Source of the DNA: JAPULR01 sp965238215 | Lineage (GTDB): Bacteria; Chloroflexota; Dehalococcoidia; Lucifugimonadales; GCA-2712585 | Reading direction: 5' to 3' | Length of the DNA stretch: 64,000 bases | Assembly: GCA_965238215.1 (NCBI GenBank) | Contig: OZ250180.1 | Location: 496,001-560,000 of the forward strand | In this document: one piece after another, positions 28,505-38,461 of the stretch | How positions within the stretch are numbered: position 1 is the stretch's first letter | How the letters are laid out: every line of letters begins with the position of its first letter | Translations under genes and position numbers: made by a program | The notes under the pieces: generated by a model | The model's input: the letters and a program-made list of their open reading frames with translations, nothing else | What the model was told of the DNA's origin: nothing | Database searches by the model: none

Positions 28505-31500
28505 ATGAGAATGCTAACAATCTTCCTTCTAATTTTGGCCTGCTTGCAATTGGCTTGCTCTTCCTCCGGAGAGGAAGGCGGACAGGCCGAAGACGCTCTT
28601 TCGCCCTCATCTACGTCCACAGGCAACCCTCAACCCGTCAGTCGTGCGGCTGTGCAGTACCATGGGGAAGAGTCCTTTGAAGAAAGAATCATTCGGTCCG
28701 ATGCCATCGTCATAGCACGACTGGATCGCACGACGAACGAGGTAGTGACAGGTTCAGGCGGTACATATGACGGCAAGAACTTTCCAGCCCTGAAGTTCCA
28801 CCTTACGGTGAGCGCATATCTGAAGGGTTCCGGAGCCAATAACATCACTGCACTATGGATCCGTCGTGATCCGTACGACACTCGACAAGAGGCAGAGGAC
28901 GTAGTTCCTGACTTCGCAGCCAGCAGGGATACCAGTTGGGACGGTAGAGCAGCTATTCTCTTCTTGACGAAAGAAGCTGACTTGGCAACAAATGGAGATG
29001 GCTTCTTCAGCGCAGAGGTGCGGGCTCTCAACGACTACATAACAATGGGCTTCAGCCTCTCCGACAGACACAGCAAGCTTTGGCTGCCGGCTGCGGGCAC
29101 CGAGGGTACGGGAGACAGCCAGGAGTTTCTCCTCGCCGTACCTGAAGTTGGCATCACCACTCCCACCATCACCGTTGGAGAGCTAAAGAGCCGCGTTGCG
29201 GCAATCAACACTGAGTTGGCCGCGGGGGACGGTTCCGATAGCTACAGGCAGTGTCTTACTACAAGATACAGGCATTTACGCATTGAGGAATTTCGCGTGA
29301 CCCAGCCAAGCTATACGGGCCCGCCCTTCCAACCAGATTGGGATGGTTCCTTTGCCTCCGGCCAGCCCGCTGGGTCTGAAGTGTACAAATATGCCTATGG
29401 CTCCGTTATAACGGAAAACGGGACCGAAACGAAAACGACTCTGCGGATAGACGGCGAGGATGCGGTCCTGTTCTCCATCAGGGAGGGCGCACGTCAGCCA
29501 GGATCTAGGGAGAACCACAGGCAGTTCAGCTACTTCGTCGAGTCGGCCCGCCCTATCCCGGCGGGAACCTACCAGTTCAACCACCATCTCATCGCGGGTC
29601 TTGCATGCGACATTACTTATACCTTTGAGATGACGGCAAATGTAGTCGCGCCCAAAGAGGTGCTGCACGAGGCCTTCTTCGACCCGGTGACCGACGGCAC
29701 GGCTGTGGCGGCGGACAGCACCAATGGCGTCCTCAAACCCGCGACCTTCACCGACGTCAACGGCGCGGCGGCAACCCTGGGGCGCATCGCGTGGGAGCCC
29801 GGAGGCGGAGAGTCAGGAACGGTGAAGCTGAGACTCATACCCCACGACGGCATAGCGGACCACGAGGTGAACTTCATCGCCCTGGACGGCTCGGTGCCCC
29901 TGTCCCTGAGGATTGCCGACGCCACGGTGGATGCGGCCATCAGCACCCTGAGCTGGACGGTGGCTTCCCAGCCATGGCAGAGCGGCGACATGTTGATGTT
30001 GCGCATCCGGAAGGGATGCTCGGGTGGTACGGCAGTGACGAATCCCGGCGCCAATTCTGGCCTGGTCTCCGACTGCGAGGCGGTGCTCTCCTCTAAGGAT
30101 ACGCTCCGGGGCACGGCCACCCTCAACTGGAGCCTGGACACGGCCATCACAAGCTGGGACGGTGTGACGCTGGGCGGGACGCCGAATCGGGTAGCAGAGT
30201 TGGACCTGAGCAGCCGCAGCCTAACGGGAAGCATTCCATCGTCCTTGGGTTCGTTGTCCCGCCTCACCCACCTGAATCTGAGCAGCAACTCGTTGACGGG
30301 GGAAATACCGGAAGAAATTGGCCAACTTTCCGACCTAGTGGAGTTGCGGCTATCCGGGAACTCCCTCACGGGCTGCATACCCTTACCCCTGAAGGACGTG
30401 GCCACCAACGACCTGAGCTCGCTGAACCTACTCTACTGCCAGCCTCCTGCACCTGAGAACCTGACGGCCGGTACGGTCGGGGAGACAAGCATTCCCCTGA
30501 GCTGGGATGCGGTGACCAACGCCAGCAAGTACCGGGTGGAGTACCGGCTGGGAGGCGATCTGGAATGGACGGTACACAGCGACACTATTACGTCCACAAC
30601 ACACACGGTGGATGAGCTGGTCTGTGACAGCGAGTACCAGTTCCGGGTGAGCGCCTACGGGGACGGTGTGGTCTACGCCGAGATGTGGGGCGCGGAGTTT
30701 GGCGAGACTTCTGTGGAGACGGCGGCCTGCAATGTGGCGCCCGTATTTGACCCCACCTCCTACACCTTCACGGTAGCTGAGGACGCGGAGATGGACGACG
30801 AAGTGGGAACGGTGACGGCCACGGACGAAGACGAGGACGACGATTTGACCTACAGCATCACGGCGGGGAACGAAGATGGGAAGTTTGACATTGATGGAAG
30901 CAGCGGAGCCATCACGGTGGCGGGTGGCCTCGACCACGAAACGACGCCCAGCTACACCCTGACGGTAGTGGTCGACGACGGCAACGGAGGGACTGCCACT
31001 GCCTCAGTGATCGTCACCGTCACCGACGTGGCGGAGGACCCGCCGCCTGCGCCCACGGGAGTGACTGCGACCCTCACCAATGGAACCTTCACCATCTCCT
31101 GGACGGCCCTGGACGGAGCGGCCAAGTACGAGGCGCAGCACAAGACCGACGCTACTGACTCTGAGTGGACGACCCTGCCTGAGACCACCGGTGTAAGCAC
31201 CACCTACACCCCCACAGGCGGCCCGGCCTGCGGCACCACCTACCAGTTCCGGGTGAGGGCCTACGGGGACGGGGAGACCTACACGGAGATGTGGGGCGCT
31301 GAGTCAGAGGTTGCAACGGTGGAGACGGCAGCGTGCAACGTGGCACCGGAATTCGACCAGGCCTCCTACCTGTTCTTGGTCCTAGACACGGCAAATACCG
31401 GCAGCGCAGTGGGGACCGTATCCGCCACGGATTCCGACACCGACGACACGGTGAGGCACGCCATCACCGGAGGCAACGAGGACGGGAAGTTCTCCATCAA

Positions 31501-33625
31501 CAACACAACGGGACAGCTGACCGTAGCCGGAACTCTGGACATCGCGACCACTCCCTCCTACGCGTTGACAGTGGAGGCCTCTGACGGAAGGGGAGGCAAG
31601 GGTGCCGCCACTGTGTCGGTGGCGCTGACCATTGCGGCCTGCTCCAACGGCACCGTGATACCCAGGCCGGAGGATTATCCGCTCTTGGTACGAGACTGCT
31701 CAATACTCCTCACTGCCAAGGATACCCTCAGGGGCACGGCGAACCTGAACTGGAGTGCCGACATCCACTGGAGACAGTGGCAGGGCATCTTCACGGGCTA
31801 CCTGAATAGCCGGGTTTCCTACGATTCTGACACTGTGCACGTAACAGCCGTAGTAGTGGCTCGCAGTGGCATGAACGGGATCATTCCACCCATACTGGGC
31901 AGTATGACTGATCTGCACAGACTGGACTTGGACGACAACGCGCTCACAGGAGAGATTCCTGCTGTGCTGGGGAACATAGAATCCCTGCAGATGCTGCACC
32001 TGTTGGGCAACCGTCTCACGGGGAGCATCCCTGCAGAGCTTGGGAATCTGAGGGAGTTGCGGATCCTCTCGTTGTACGCCAATGATCTTACGGGCAACAT
32101 GCCGCCCGAGTTGGGCAATCTCACGAAGCTTGAACAACTCCTGCTGGATGACAACGACTTCACCGGTCAGCTGCCGGACGAGTTTGCGAACATGGCGTCG
32201 CTTGAGCGCCTCTTCGTGCGGGAGAGCCGGTTGACGGGCCAAATACCCGAGTGGCTGACCACGCTGGAGAACCTGGAACACCTGTACCTGGAGGGGAACG
32301 ACTTCACCGGCTGCATACCGGATGGGCTAAGAGACGTGGAGAACCACGACCTAGACCGCCCCGGCCTAGGTGAGCTGCCGGATTGTTCCTCCATGGCGGC
32401 AAGGCCGAATACTCCCGCCACTGGTGCGCCGACCATCAGCGGCACTGCCCAGGTGGGCGAGACACTGACGGTGGACACTACCGGCATCTCCGACGTCGAC
32501 GGACTGACCAACGTCTCCTACAGCTACCAGTGGGTAAGGAATGACGGTACCGACGACACGGACATAACGGATGCGACAAGCAGTACCTACACCCTGGTGT
32601 CGGCGGACGAGGGCCAGACAATCAAGGTGCGCGTGAGCTTCACCGACGACGCAGGCAATGAGGAGTCCCTCAGTAGTGCCGCTACGGCGGCGGTGGGGGC
32701 AAGGGCAAATACTCCCGCCACGGGGGTTCCGACCATCAGCGGCAGGGCCCAGGTGGGTGAGACCCTGACAGCGGACACTACCGGCATCTCCGACGCTGAC
32801 GGTCTTGTGAACGTGTCCTACAGCTACCAGTGGGTGAGGAATGACGGTACCGACGACTCGGACATCTCGGGAGCCACGGGCAGCAGCTACACGCTGGTGT
32901 CGGCGGACCAGGGCGATACTATCAAGGTGGATGTGAGCTTCACTGATGACGCAGGCAACGCCGAGACTCTTACCAGTGCGGCCACGACAGCGGTGGCGGC
33001 AAGGCCGAACTCGGCGGCTACGGGGATACCCACCATCAGCGGAACGGTACAGGTGGGCGAGACGCTGACGGTGTCCACCACAGGCATCTCCGACGCCGAT
33101 GGCCTCGTGAACGTCACCTACAGCTACCAGTGGGTGAGGAATGACGGTACCGACGACACAGACATAACGGATGCGACAAGCAGCACCTATACGCTGGTGT
33201 CGGCTGACGAGGGCCAGACAATCAAGGTGAGGGTCACCTTCACCGACGACGCAGGCAACGCCGAGACTCTGAACAGCTCTGCGACCCAGGCGGTGGTCAA
33301 TCCGATATGGTCAGTTCAGATGACGGTGAGGGACTTCGGAGGCGGCGACGTCGGCGCTAACAGCCCTGAAATGTTTTCAAACGAAACGGGCAGCATGCGT
33401 ATTAAGTGGCTTTGGTATTCCGGGTCGGCACGAAGGCTTCATCTGGCATTCGGGGATGTTGTTACCGAGAGAGAGCACTTGACATTGTACGTCGGCAATA
33501 TCGCTCTTACCTTCCCCTCCGGAGATTCGGGCTTTACCTTTACGAACATCGACATATCCTGGACTGCCGGGCAGGTGGTTGAAGTGAGCATCGTTCGGCA
33601 GGCTCCTCCAGCAGATACATCATGA
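28505..33625 (+). CDS. Large lipoprotein with LRR, FnIII, cadherin and Ig-like repeats
   Basis: The 1706-residue product starts with a lipoprotein signal (LLILACLQLACSSSG; Cys18). An unassigned N-terminal part of about 540 residues follows. Then come LRRs (LTGSIPSSLGSLSRL), FnIII, cadherin, FnIII, cadherin, a longer LRR block (about 1040-1290, units such as LTGEIPAVLGNIESLQ) and three near-identical ~100-residue Ig-like domains (about 1300-1600). It should sit on the outer face of the membrane and bind protein or carbohydrate. The open frame ends at a TGA at 33625, but homologous domain sequence continues downstream in broken frames, so the original protein was longer. It lies 33 bp after the metalloprotease gene. 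Confidence 0.85.
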   Translation: MRMLTIFLLILACLQLACSSSGEEGGQAEDALSPSSTSTGNPQPVSRAAVQYHGEESFEERIIRSDAIVIARLDRTTNEVVTGSGGTYDGKNFPALKFHLTVSAYLKGSGANNITALWIRRDPYDTRQEAEDVVPDFAASRDTSWDGRAAILFLTKEADLATNGDGFFSAEVRALNDYITMGFSLSDRHSKLWLPAAGTEGTGDSQEFLLAVPEVGITTPTITVGELKSRVAAINTELAAGDGSDSYRQCLTTRYRHLRIEEFRVTQPSYTGPPFQPDWDGSFASGQPAGSEVYKYAYGSVITENGTETKTTLRIDGEDAVLFSIREGARQPGSRENHRQFSYFVESARPIPAGTYQFNHHLIAGLACDITYTFEMTANVVAPKEVLHEAFFDPVTDGTAVAADSTNGVLKPATFTDVNGAAATLGRIAWEPGGGESGTVKLRLIPHDGIADHEVNFIALDGSVPLSLRIADATVDAAISTLSWTVASQPWQSGDMLMLRIRKGCSGGTAVTNPGANSGLVSDCEAVLSSKDTLRGTATLNWSLDTAITSWDGVTLGGTPNRVAELDLSSRSLTGSIPSSLGSLSRLTHLNLSSNSLTGEIPEEIGQLSDLVELRLSGNSLTGCIPLPLKDVATNDLSSLNLLYCQPPAPENLTAGTVGETSIPLSWDAVTNASKYRVEYRLGGDLEWTVHSDTITSTTHTVDELVCDSEYQFRVSAYGDGVVYAEMWGAEFGETSVETAACNVAPVFDPTSYTFTVAEDAEMDDEVGTVTATDEDEDDDLTYSITAGNEDGKFDIDGSSGAITVAGGLDHETTPSYTLTVVVDDGNGGTATASVIVTVTDVAEDPPPAPTGVTATLTNGTFTISWTALDGAAKYEAQHKTDATDSEWTTLPETTGVSTTYTPTGGPACGTTYQFRVRAYGDGETYTEMWGAESEVATVETAACNVAPEFDQASYLFLVLDTANTGSAVGTVSATDSDTDDTVRHAITGGNEDGKFSINNTTGQLTVAGTLDIATTPSYALTVEASDGRGGKGAATVSVALTIAACSNGTVIPRPEDYPLLVRDCSILLTAKDTLRGTANLNWSADIHWRQWQGIFTGYLNSRVSYDSDTVHVTAVVVARSGMNGIIPPILGSMTDLHRLDLDDNALTGEIPAVLGNIESLQMLHLLGNRLTGSIPAELGNLRELRILSLYANDLTGNMPPELGNLTKLEQLLLDDNDFTGQLPDEFANMASLERLFVRESRLTGQIPEWLTTLENLEHLYLEGNDFTGCIPDGLRDVENHDLDRPGLGELPDCSSMAARPNTPATGAPTISGTAQVGETLTVDTTGISDVDGLTNVSYSYQWVRNDGTDDTDITDATSSTYTLVSADEGQTIKVRVSFTDDAGNEESLSSAATAAVGARANTPATGVPTISGRAQVGETLTADTTGISDADGLVNVSYSYQWVRNDGTDDSDISGATGSSYTLVSADQGDTIKVDVSFTDDAGNAETLTSAATTAVAARPNSAATGIPTISGTVQVGETLTVSTTGISDADGLVNVTYSYQWVRNDGTDDTDITDATSSTYTLVSADEGQTIKVRVTFTDDAGNAETLNSSATQAVVNPIWSVQMTVRDFGGGDVGANSPEMFSNETGSMRIKWLWYSGSARRLHLAFGDVVTEREHLTLYVGNIALTFPSGDSGFTFTNIDISWTAGQVVEVSIVRQAPPADTS
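32398..33297 (+). repeat. Three tandem 300-bp direct repeats
   Basis: Units at 32398, 32698 and 32998 each encode one Ig-like domain (ISGTAQVGETLTVDTTGIS, SYSYQWVRNDGTDDTDI, YTLVSADEGQTIKV). DNA identity is high (for example ctaccagtgggt and aggaatgacggtaccgacga in every unit), which suggests recent duplication and makes the array prone to recombination. Confidence 0.85.
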
Positions 33626-33923
33626 CCGACGTGGAGATCCCTATAGCCTTCTAAATCGATGTGGGCGGGACTCGGTTGAATTCAAGAGATGCATCGTCCA
33701 CGGCCTATGACTATGTACATACCTACGAGCGGCAGAATACAGGGATCAGCTGGTCAGGCGGAGACGCGATAGAGCTTCGGCTGTATGAATCGAACTGAGG
33801 CTCCCAATGACCATGATAGGCTCGAGCTACGCAATATCCGCGCCACGGCCGGCAATGTGCAGGTTTATCAGACGCTCACGGCCTACATATCGGGTATTTC
33901 CGGTGCCGACGGTTTTGTCAACG
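33626..33923 (+). pseudogene. Decayed 3' tail of the lipoprotein gene
   Basis: One frame reads IDVGGTRLNSRDASSTAYDY and GISWSGGDAIELRLYESN then a stop. It resembles the last domain of the lipoprotein upstream. Another frame just before the IS3 end reads VQVYQTLTAYISGISGADGF then VNV, clearly a further Ig-like repeat unit (compare VQVGETLTVSTTGISDADGL). The IS3 end at 33924 cuts that unit in mid-domain. Confidence 0.7.
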
Positions 33924-34004
33924 TGGTCTGCTCCCCGAAAACTGGTCCAACCGGGATGTTGGTTTTGTGGGATGATGACACAATGAAAGAAGGAGGATCA
34001 TTCC

Positions 34005-34182
34005 ATGAAAAGGAACCGATATACACCGGAGCAGATTGCCTTTGCCCTGCGGCAGGCGGAGAGAGGCGTCCCGGTGGTGGAGGTGAAGTGGCTGAATGTC
34101 CTATAAGATAAGGACCAAAAGCTGAAGCAGCTGGTCGCGGATATTGGTCTGGATAAGCAGATGTAGCAGGACGTGCTGAGTA
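34005..34182 (+). pseudogene. IS3 orfA fragment
   Basis: From ATG 34005 (aggagg at 33991) the product reads MKRNRYTPEQIAFALRQAER, the standard start of IS3 OrfA. It then jumps to KLKQLVADIGLDKQM and QDVLS after a stop at TAA. About 30 middle residues are missing. Confidence 0.75.
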
Positions 34183-34400
34183 CCTCTGGGAATCCAGTTT
34201 GCAGCTAGGTGGATGTGAATTCACAGGAACTGTTCGGCTGGTGCTCCAATTATTTTCATCTTGTCCAGCGTTTTTGCGGGATTCTTTGGATACAGGGTTT
34301 TCGAATTTAAGAGATTTTGTAATACATTATATAATATTCGCTTTATGTTCTCATTCAATCGAGCGGAAAATAAATGAATTATAGTGCCACTTCCAAATTG

Positions 34401-34465
34401 AAAGTTCGCAATACAGCACACGACGGCCCACCACTTTACGCCTGAGTCCATCGAAGACTCGAACT
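34401..34465 (-). repeat. Dispersed ~60-bp repeat, copy D (second half conserved)
   Basis: On the plus strand aaagttcgcaatacagcaca then ggcccacc matches the reverse complement of copy B (aaagttcgtaatacagtacc then gcccaccc). The far half is poorly conserved. Confidence 0.45.
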
Positions 34466-34611
34466 CGCTATTTCGTACAAATATGGAGATAGCGCGCTCT
34501 TTTCTTACGATTCCTACATCTGACTATCGGGAATTAGTTGCACTCTGCTTCTGTGCTATCCTTTATCACTAAATTTCTATTTTGTGGGGAAAATCCTGGT
34601 CAGTTGTTTGT

Positions 34612-34723
34612 ACCCACCTCATACTTCCGCTGCTCCAACAACCAGAGGCCTCATAAGTCTCTAGCATGCCCGACCCCGGCGGAAGTGTTTCACACGGACC
34701 GGATGCCACGGGAGAAGAAGTGA
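34612..34723 (+). pseudogene. IS3 orfB C-terminal fragment
   Basis: NNQRPHKSLACPTPAEVFHT is the conserved C-terminus of IS3-type integrase-core transposases (usually YN..RPH..L...TPAE). No catalytic residues remain. Confidence 0.7.
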
Positions 34724-34927
34724 AACGATAGGAAGTGCTTAGAAGGACCGCTGTTGGTATCATGTGCAGGAGCGATGGAACCCTCACTTAACTCTGCCCT
34801 TGTTCTGTCTGAATAGTGGGGTCTACCTCAACAAGTTCAAGAAAATGCGAATCAAGGCCGTGATCACATCACTGGCGCTTAACCCTAGTAGGAGACCTTT
34901 CAAGTCTTGTGGCACAAGGCTGCTAAG

Positions 34928-36067
34928 ATGATCCATATCAACCTTGTTGAAGAGGAATCACACCTCGCCGCAGTTATAGATGACTTGTCGCAGGCGCACC
35001 GAATCGCAGTTGACATTGAGTCCAATGGGTTCTTCAGATATCACGATCGAATCTGTCTCATCCAGATGACGGCAGGTGAAACCATTTTCATCGTCGATCC
35101 GCTGGCGATTGACAACGTTAGACCACTTGGTGACTTGTTAGCTAACAGCTCAATAGAGATGGTCTTCCATGCAAGCGGTTACGACCTTCGCAGCTTCGAC
35201 AGAGACTGGGGTTTTAAGGTAGGTAATCTTTTCGACACAAGTATTGCCGCCGCCTTTGTAGGCTCGGAGCGACTGGGACTGCAGTTTATTGTGAAAGAGT
35301 ACACTGGGGTAATTTTGCCCAAGAACCGGAAACTACAGCGATCAGACTGGACGATGCGGCCTTAAAGCTTGGAGGCGCTGACGTACGCAGCGAACGACGT
35401 TATTCACCTCCTGCAAGTTCGTGATGCCATATTGGAGCGGCTAACGAAGCTATCAAGACTGGCATGGGCACAAGAAGAGTTCAAAATAATGCGGAATGTG
35501 CGACATATTCATCCCGACCGAGAGTTGGCCTTCCTTTCGGTCAAGGGTAGTCGCGATTTGAATAGTAGGAGCTTGGCTATCCTGCGCACGCTCTTTGAAT
35601 TTCGTGAACGAGAGGCCAAACGCCTTGACCGCCCCACCTTCAAAGTAATCCCAGATTTCGCACTAATCAAGCTGTCTTCCGAACCGAGGGTGAACCTCTC
35701 TACAACTAAAGGACTTGGTCGGTATGGTCGCCCACCCGCCTGTAGACGTCTGGAGAATGCAATTATCCAAGGAATCAGGGCCAGCCCAGCGATTAGACAA
35801 AAGCAAACACCGGTAAAAGAAAAATTGACTCCAGAAGAGCGAATGACGGTTAGGACTCGCCTTCGGAATCTAAAGGGGTGGCGTAGGGAGTTAGGTCTAC
35901 AGCTAGGACTGGACCCTGGACTCCTATGGCCGGCTGCGAGCTTGGAACGTCTGGCTCGACATCCTTGGTCCCTAAGGTCCGAACTCTCTAGTCCCGAAAT
36001 CCGGAATTGGCAGAAGCATGAATTCGGACAGGCACTACGGACGACTCTATCAACTCTAGGGAAATAG
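34928..36067 (+). pseudogene. rnd: Ribonuclease D, split by an in-frame TAA
   Basis: The 3'-5' exoribonuclease domain is well preserved. It has the DxE pair in AVDIESNGF, the third acidic residue in HASGYDLRSF, and the Tyr/Asp pair in YAANDV (the DEDDy set). A TAA at 35363-35365 falls between SDWTMRP and SLEALTYAANDV. RNase D normally reads SDW..RPL...QL.YAA.DV there, so one base change from a Leu codon explains it. The frame then stays open to 36067 through an HRDC-like C-terminal region (RSLAILRTLFEFREREAKR). I placed the start at ATG 34928 because RNase D proteins begin close to this point; an in-frame TTG lies 21 nt upstream. Without readthrough the product lacks its last catalytic motif. 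Confidence 0.8.
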
Positions 36068-36568
36068 ATGTGTGCGTTGTCATTTGGAGAACTTCAGCTA
36101 GAATGGGACAGTGCCTTGGCCGACTGTTAGAGAGCAATGGTTCCCGTAGTTGGAAGCGAGAGATTGATTGAACAGCTGGGACTCAACCAAGGGATCCAAA
36201 CACAACGAACCTAAGAACATAATTAGGGTAATTCATTGCTGTGTGTGTTCCTGCCGAAGATCGATAATCCGGCGGGCGCGAGTTGGATCTGTTACTCGGA
36301 AGCCAACACGAGAGCCAACGACTATCTACACGTAAGTTTGTAGTTTGCGGTGTCAAGGGCGGGGCAAAGCTGGACCACTGTGGCGGAGCAATGGCGTTTC
36401 TGTCTCACAAGTACGCTACAGACCGGGGCGGGAACTGATCTACGAAGTAATGAGTTGGCGATTGTTGCCAGAAGTATAGCGCCATCGGTATTTGACGAGT
36501 GGGGGCATCATGATAGGCGTGATGACGTTCCGAATTGTGAAATGGGATTCTTCGCCTCTCGTTCGCTT
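36068..36568. other. IS debris, no gene
   Basis: Contains the orphan IS21-type end at 36351-36396. The rest is not recognised. Confidence 0.4.
36351..36396. repeat. Orphan IS21-type terminus
   Basis: The sequence tgtcaagggcggggcaaagc then tggaccactgtggcggagca matches the layout of the IS21 left end at 44321-44373 (tgtcaagggcgg, then a second tggacca box). No istA or istB sequence is attached. Confidence 0.55.
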
Positions 36569-36745
36569 TCAGATGAAGGCCGAGTAGGCCGCTGTCCTGA
36601 TGCGCCACATCCGCCAGAGAGTCTGTAGATTGAAGGCCGTGACAAGCAGGCTCCATTCGGCCCTGACGTTGGCAATGCCCCGCAATCTGAATTGCCGCAC
36701 ACCGAGTTGGTTCTTGATGATGGCAAAGAGCGGCTCCACTAGCGG
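36569..36745 (-). pseudogene. IS1182-family transposase, C-terminal fragment
   Basis: Read on the minus strand, PLVEPLFAIIKNQLGVRQFR then LRGIANVRAEWSLLVTAFNL is the highly conserved C-terminus of IS1182-type transposases, ending in a TGA at 36569. The N-terminal two-thirds is absent; the adjoining IS3 element begins at 36765. Confidence 0.75.
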
Positions 36746-36812
36746 CAGACGACGTAGTGTTGGTAGCCAGCAAAAGTGGGACAGTGTGGAAGCCGAGAGA
36801 TCAGATATGATT

Positions 36813-37773
36813 TTAAGGCTTGGTCAGCTCCCTCAGAGCCTGGTTGTACCGTCTCCTCCGTTGTATAGTTTCCGCCTTAATCTCCTTTCGTCGTCGTAGG
36901 ATTAGATCCCGCCGGCCTCTGAGGACGTCCGACGGGGTGACATTCCCCAGGGCCTTGTGATAGCGTCGATAGTTGTAGTAGCCGACGAATGCGACAATGG
37001 CCGCCTCCAACTCAGAAGGCATCTCGTAGGGCAGCTGGTTCACGTCTTTCTTCAGAGTCTGGTGGTAGCGCTCCAGCTTGCCGTTGGTCTGAGGGTGGAA
37101 GGGGCTAGCGAAGATGTGCCTGATGCCCACTACATGTAGGTAGTCCCTGAAGGCGCTGGACACGTAGCCTGGACCGTTGTCGCTGAGCAGGCGAGTACGG
37201 TCCGTGACGGGAACCTGGTCCATGCCCGTCCTGTCCACGGAGTCCTGTACCACCTCTATTAGGGAGTCGGACGTCATGTCCCTCTGAAGCCAGTGGGCCA
37301 GTATAGAGCGGGAGTAGTCGTCCATGACGGTGACCAGGTAGTAGTAGCCCCAACCCGACACCCTGAAGTATGAGGCTTCGGTGGCCCACATCTGGTGGGG
37401 ACCCGTGGTCTTGCGGTGATACTCCTTACCCGCCACCAGCTTCACCTCGGCCCTCTTCACCAATCCCTCCTTGCGAAGGACGCGGTACACCGTGGACTCC
37501 GATACGGAGAAGCCATCGGAGTCGGTGAGCCACGCCGCCAACTGACGGCATCTCCCGGGCTGCGGCAAGGACGCTTTCCACTTCCTCCGGCGTTAGTCGA
37601 TTCCAGGGAGGTCTCCCACCTCCTATCTGTTCCTCCAGTCCCTGCTCATCCCTCCGCTTAAGCCACCGGCAGTAGGTGCTCTTGGGCACCCCCAGCAGAC
37701 TCAACACCTGGCGCTTCGGTAGAGGGGACGTGGACACTTTGTTGATCATCTCCATCTTCTCCCCAACGCTCAT
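36813..37773 (-). pseudogene. IS3 orfB (integrase-core transposase), frameshifted
   Basis: The HTH part (from 37773) reads PLPKRQVLSLLGVPKSTYCR. After AAREMP the frame shifts near 37553-37560 into RQLAAWLTDSDGFSVSESTV, and the catalytic core then stays open to 36813. Of the DDE triad, the second Asp (LSDNGPGYVS) and Glu (HPQTNGKLERYHQTLK) are present. The first motif reads WATEASYF where IS3 members have WxTD, an Asp-to-Glu change. The C-terminus (YNYRRYHKALGNVTPSDV) is normal. Confidence 0.8.
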
Positions 37774-37799
37774 CCTCTGATACCGCCGGCGTTCAGGCT

Positions 37800-38109
37800 G
37801 GGAATCGCCGTTTTTTCAGCCGCTGAGCTTCAAGACACAGCTCTCCCACCAACTGCTTCAACTCCCCGTTCTCCCGCCTCAACACCTCCACCTCTCGCCG
37901 TGTCGCATCCCTCACACTGTCCCGGGACAGCCTCTCCTACACAGCTCATTCACCGTCACCTCACGCCTGAACCCCTCCAACACGATCCGGATCTTCTCCT
38001 CTGCCGTGTACTTCCGCCGGGTGATTGTCTTTACCCGCCTGACAAAGGACCTGGTCTCCCTCGTGCGATCCTCCGACAACTGTGTTTTCTCTGTTCCTCT
38101 TTGGGACAT
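37800..38109 (-). pseudogene. IS3 orfA, internal deletion and frameshift
   Basis: The N-terminus reads RRKYTAEEKIRIVLEGFRRE then VTVNELCRR, the OrfA helix-turn-helix. The normal middle is missing. A different frame gives the leucine-zipper region RREVEVLRRENGELKQLVGE then LCLEAQRLKKR. Confidence 0.7.
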
Positions 38110-38223
38110 GTCCGCTCCTCCTCATGAGTAATCTAACTCATCCAAGGGAGCTTTCCCAAACCTCATTCTATTGGCTTTTCCCCCTCCCTTGCGTGTCCCA
38201 TTTTCGCTGAAGTTCTACAGAGT

Positions 38224-38461
38224 ATGGTGCGAGATACTGCATTAGCTTCAGCAACATCCCGATATCACGGGTACCGGGTTGTTGAAGAGATTGATGGACC
38301 ACTACCCAGGTCGTTACAGCAGGAGTCAGTTGCGCACGCTCCAACGGAGAGTTCGAGAGTGGCGCGGTGTAATCGCCAAGAAACTGGTGTATGCTTCAGC
38401 CGAGTACAGTGAGTTTGATGAGGTGCGGTCTGGGGACATTGGACCCGTGGGCGTCAATTAG
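38224..38461 (+). pseudogene. Integrase-type transposase fragment
   Basis: The stretch LLKRLMDHYPGRYSRSQLRT, LQRRVREWRG is the linker between the HTH and catalytic domains of IS21/IS481-like transposases. Upstream codons are frame-shifted and no catalytic domain follows. Confidence 0.55.

Larger units (their letters stand above)
33924..34829 (+). mobile_element. IS3-family element, internally deleted remnant
   Basis: The left end (tggtctgctccccgaaaact) is followed by an orfA start. The right end carries an orfB C-terminus and the terminal sequence ctctgcccttgttctgtctg then aatagtgggg. Most of orfB is missing. About 430 bp of AT-rich DNA (34185-34610), including copy D of the dispersed repeat, fills the middle. 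The element interrupted an Ig-like repeat of the lipoprotein gene. Confidence 0.65.
36765..38213 (-). mobile_element. IS3-family element with matching ends, genes damaged
   Basis: The ends are agccagcaaaagtgggaca (36765-36783) and the inverted tgtcccattttcgctgaag (38194-38212). It contains orfA and orfB on the minus strand. Both reading frames are broken and the transposase has lost its first catalytic Asp, so the element should be immobile. Confidence 0.7.
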
